Below are positions 62,432 to 64,000 of a stretch of 64,000 bases of DNA, in pieces. Source of the stretch: Spirochaetales bacterium. GTDB lineage: Bacteria > Spirochaetota > Leptospiria > Leptospirales > Leptonemataceae. The position numbers and the translations under genes were made by a program. The notes beneath the pieces are model-generated. The model made no database searches, was not told the origin of the DNA, and was given only the letters and a program-made list of their open reading frames with translations. Within the stretch, counting starts at the first letter, position 1. Every line of letters begins with the position of its first letter. The stretch lies in the NCBI GenBank assembly GCA_015075425.1, contig JABTUL010000004.1, positions 185,709 to 249,708 of the forward strand, given 5' to 3'.

Positions 62432-63046
62432 TTAAAATTTTGCACCGTAAGATACAGCAATCAGGGCCTGAGCCAGATAATACGTAATAAGAATGATCAC
62501 CTGGGCCAGGGCAAAAGGTTTCACAAATCGATTGATGGCCAGCACCGCGTCGGAGAAGCCAAACAAAAGCGCTGCGGGCAAAAGTAACCCGGCGCGGTCC
62601 CCATCCTGTCCGGCAGCCAATAAGATCATGGCCGCGCTGACCAGCACATAGACAAACACCGGTAAGGACATCCAGGCGCGACCCTGCTGCATAAGGCTCC
62701 GGATGAGCACCACGCTCATGACAATGACCCAGGGAATCAAAAAAGAAAGCCAGACCCAGTGAATGCTGGCCTCGTAGAAGGCCACGATATAGGAGATATG
62801 CCCCAGCAGAAAGGCCCCCAGGCCGGCCGTAAAATAGCGGGGAAAGGTTAAAAGCACGTCCCCCATAAGGCCGGCCATGAGACCCAGAAAGATCAGCCGC
62901 TCCTCGTCATTCATAGAAGGGCGGGCAAAGGCCCATAAGAGCAAAATCAAAGGAACAATCTTGAACAAAGGATAGTAACGATAGTGACGGTAGCGCACAT
63001 AAATGGCCAGGACTCCCGTGAACAGCACCAGACTAACGAGTAACAT
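62432..63046 (-). CDS. YhhN family lysoplasmalogenase-like protein
   Basis: 204 residues with eight membrane helices. GLMAGLMGDVLLTF and FGFSDAVLAINRF are the two conserved acidic motifs of YhhN/TMEM86B proteins. The likely reaction is cleavage of the vinyl ether of lysoplasmalogens, or of a related ether lipid. It overlaps the DUF1574-like gene by 14 nt. Confidence 0.85.
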   Translation of the reverse strand: MLLVSLVLFTGVLAIYVRYRHYRYYPLFKIVPLILLLWAFARPSMNDEERLIFLGLMAGLMGDVLLTFPRYFTAGLGAFLLGHISYIVAFYEASIHWVWLSFLIPWVIVMSVVLIRSLMQQGRAWMSLPVFVYVLVSAAMILLAAGQDGDRAGLLLPAALLFGFSDAVLAINRFVKPFALAQVIILITYYLAQALIAVSYGAKF

Positions 63047-64000
63047 GAAAATCCAGGTAAGCTTTCATGAGAACAGGCAGGAGCGCATGGTAGCAGTCAA
63101 GAGACATGTGCGAAGCATCCACAAAGGTATTGCAATAAAATTCGGGATGGTTCTGCAAATCAAGGAATGGAATATCACCGCGAAGTCTATGCAGGCGCTC
63201 TTCCCACTCCCTGTAGCTTTTGCTTAAGACGGAATCCTGTTCCATAGCAACCTGCATGGGACGTGAAACAGGGGGACGCAACAGTAGAACTGTAGTGCCG
63301 GCGGCGCGACTCAAAGCCAGGGCCTTCTCCGTGAAAAAAAATTGCCGATCACTCAGCAAATACGGCCGGTAAAGCCAGGCTATGGTTCGCAGGGCCGTTC
63401 CCTGCAACATGGCATAGTCGAGTTCATACCAGTTTTCGCGGGGAATGATGCTGCGGCCTGCCCCGCGATTCTCACGCTGGTGCCGGTCCAGCTCTTTTAG
63501 AGCAATATTGAACCGATTGAGCGGGTCGCTCAGGCGATCGTAGATCTGGTCCAGCCGCGGCGGGTATTTGTAGGCTGCAAAGAGCCAGCGGGCCAGGTAA
63601 CCACTGACTTCATCACGCCGGAAGTAAGGGAAATATTGCAGAACAAAACGCAAATCAAACGTATAGGCCAGATTGGATCGTTCAAAAGCCGAAGAGGCGT
63701 CGTTGTATTGAAAAGCATCGGCTTCCATGAGCACCAGATCCACCTGGATCCCCCGCTCCTGGATTCTTTCCAGAATATAGGCGTAGTAGGCGGGAGCCGT
63801 CACCGGAGCGCTGAAATTGAATAGCTCCCACTCCGGATAATCCCGGCTGAAGGCCTGGTGATCAAAATACAAAAGACGCGAACTGCCCAGGATCACCGCG
63901 ATTTTTTTTCGATACGCTGCCACGTCCGTGGTTGCGCCACGCAGTTCCGGTTTGTTTTTTTCCGTATCATAAATTTTTTTAAGTTCTTCCAGCAGCTCTC
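63033..64000 (-). CDS. DUF1574-like envelope protein, 5' end beyond the window
   Basis: About 322 codons visible. A GTG at 63923 is possible, but the frame is open to the edge with helical sequence (ELLEELKKIYDTEKNKPEL), so the gene probably starts further right. AVILGSSRLLYFD resembles the GDS-like first block, and NTFVDASHMSLDCYHALLPVL the final DxxH block, of SGNH-type DUF1574 proteins known in Leptospira. They may modify surface glycans. The stop lies inside the YhhN start. Confidence 0.65.
   Translation of the reverse strand, partial: ELLEELKKIYDTEKNKPELRGATTDVAAYRKKIAVILGSSRLLYFDHQAFSRDYPEWELFNFSAPVTAPAYYAYILERIQERGIQVDLVLMEADAFQYNDASSAFERSNLAYTFDLRFVLQYFPYFRRDEVSGYLARWLFAAYKYPPRLDQIYDRLSDPLNRFNIALKELDRHQRENRGAGRSIIPRENWYELDYAMLQGTALRTIAWLYRPYLLSDRQFFFTEKALALSRAAGTTVLLLRPPVSRPMQVAMEQDSVLSKSYREWEERLHRLRGDIPFLDLQNHPEFYCNTFVDASHMSLDCYHALLPVLMKAYLDFHVTR

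Overview
The window looks like chromosomal DNA from a spirochaete of the order Leptospirales with moderately high GC (a little over half by eye), closer to Leptonema or Turneriella than to the AT-rich pathogenic Leptospira. The reasons are a LipL41-family lipoprotein at the left edge, many short Cys-ended spirochaetal lipoboxes (LVLSHC, FFLADC, LLLAGC, LVSVLFC), a DUF1574-type protein at the right edge, large multidomain class III cyclases, and a LexA-box-like palindrome of the form I recall for Leptospira. The organism call is inference, because no rRNA or species marker is present.

Layout. 1-9 kb: LipL41-like lipoprotein, htpG, a DUF2804 protein, a hybrid histidine kinase/receiver/cyclase whose 5' end seems shifted in frame, a Uma2-type protein and a probable outer-membrane barrel. 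9-16 kb: recQ with an esterase lipoprotein, a B-family (PolB2-like) DNA polymerase, an M23 peptidase, and a pair of minus-strand genes for a coiled-coil protein and a RadA-fold protein with no Walker A lysine. The polymerase and the RadA-like gene share a 20-nt palindromic promoter element, so they look like one damage-inducible module.

15.9-28.6 kb is a complete type I-E CRISPR-Cas locus on the minus strand: cas3, cse1, cse2, cas7e, a VapB/VapC-like pair, cas5e, cas6e, cas1, cas2, then 35 repeats with 34 spacers of exactly 32 nt. The toxin-antitoxin pair sits inside the effector operon with overlapping stop and start codons. At the leader-distal end, one more repeat lies 1,086 nt beyond the array. 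The DNA between it and the array is phage-like: the 3' part of a MuF-type gene ending in a toxin-like domain, a putative immunity gene, and the first codons of a third gene. It is cut at the repeat edge on both sides, like a giant spacer.

28.8-42.8 kb: a small Kazal-like lipoprotein, a GAF/GAF/cyclase, argB, apt, a eukaryote-type UDP-glucose pyrophosphorylase, a polytopic membrane protein, a TonB receptor without a standard start codon in front of its signal peptide, a TrpB2-type tryptophan synthase whose leader can form two exclusive pairings, and an M19-type dipeptidase. 42.8-52 kb: a chemotaxis receptor, YHS and zinc-ribbon proteins, and a tightly overlapping plus-strand operon from a lipase-like protein through a MazG-like protein, three small lipoproteins and a second TonB receptor to crcB. 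52-64 kb: envelope genes (GT2, Wzt/Wzm-like ABC exporter, GT-C-like membrane proteins, DsbD in two pieces, YhhN, DUF1574), plus pirin and an Rrf2 regulator.

There is no gene-free stretch above 300 bases apart from the CRISPR array. No tRNA or rRNA gene was recognised.
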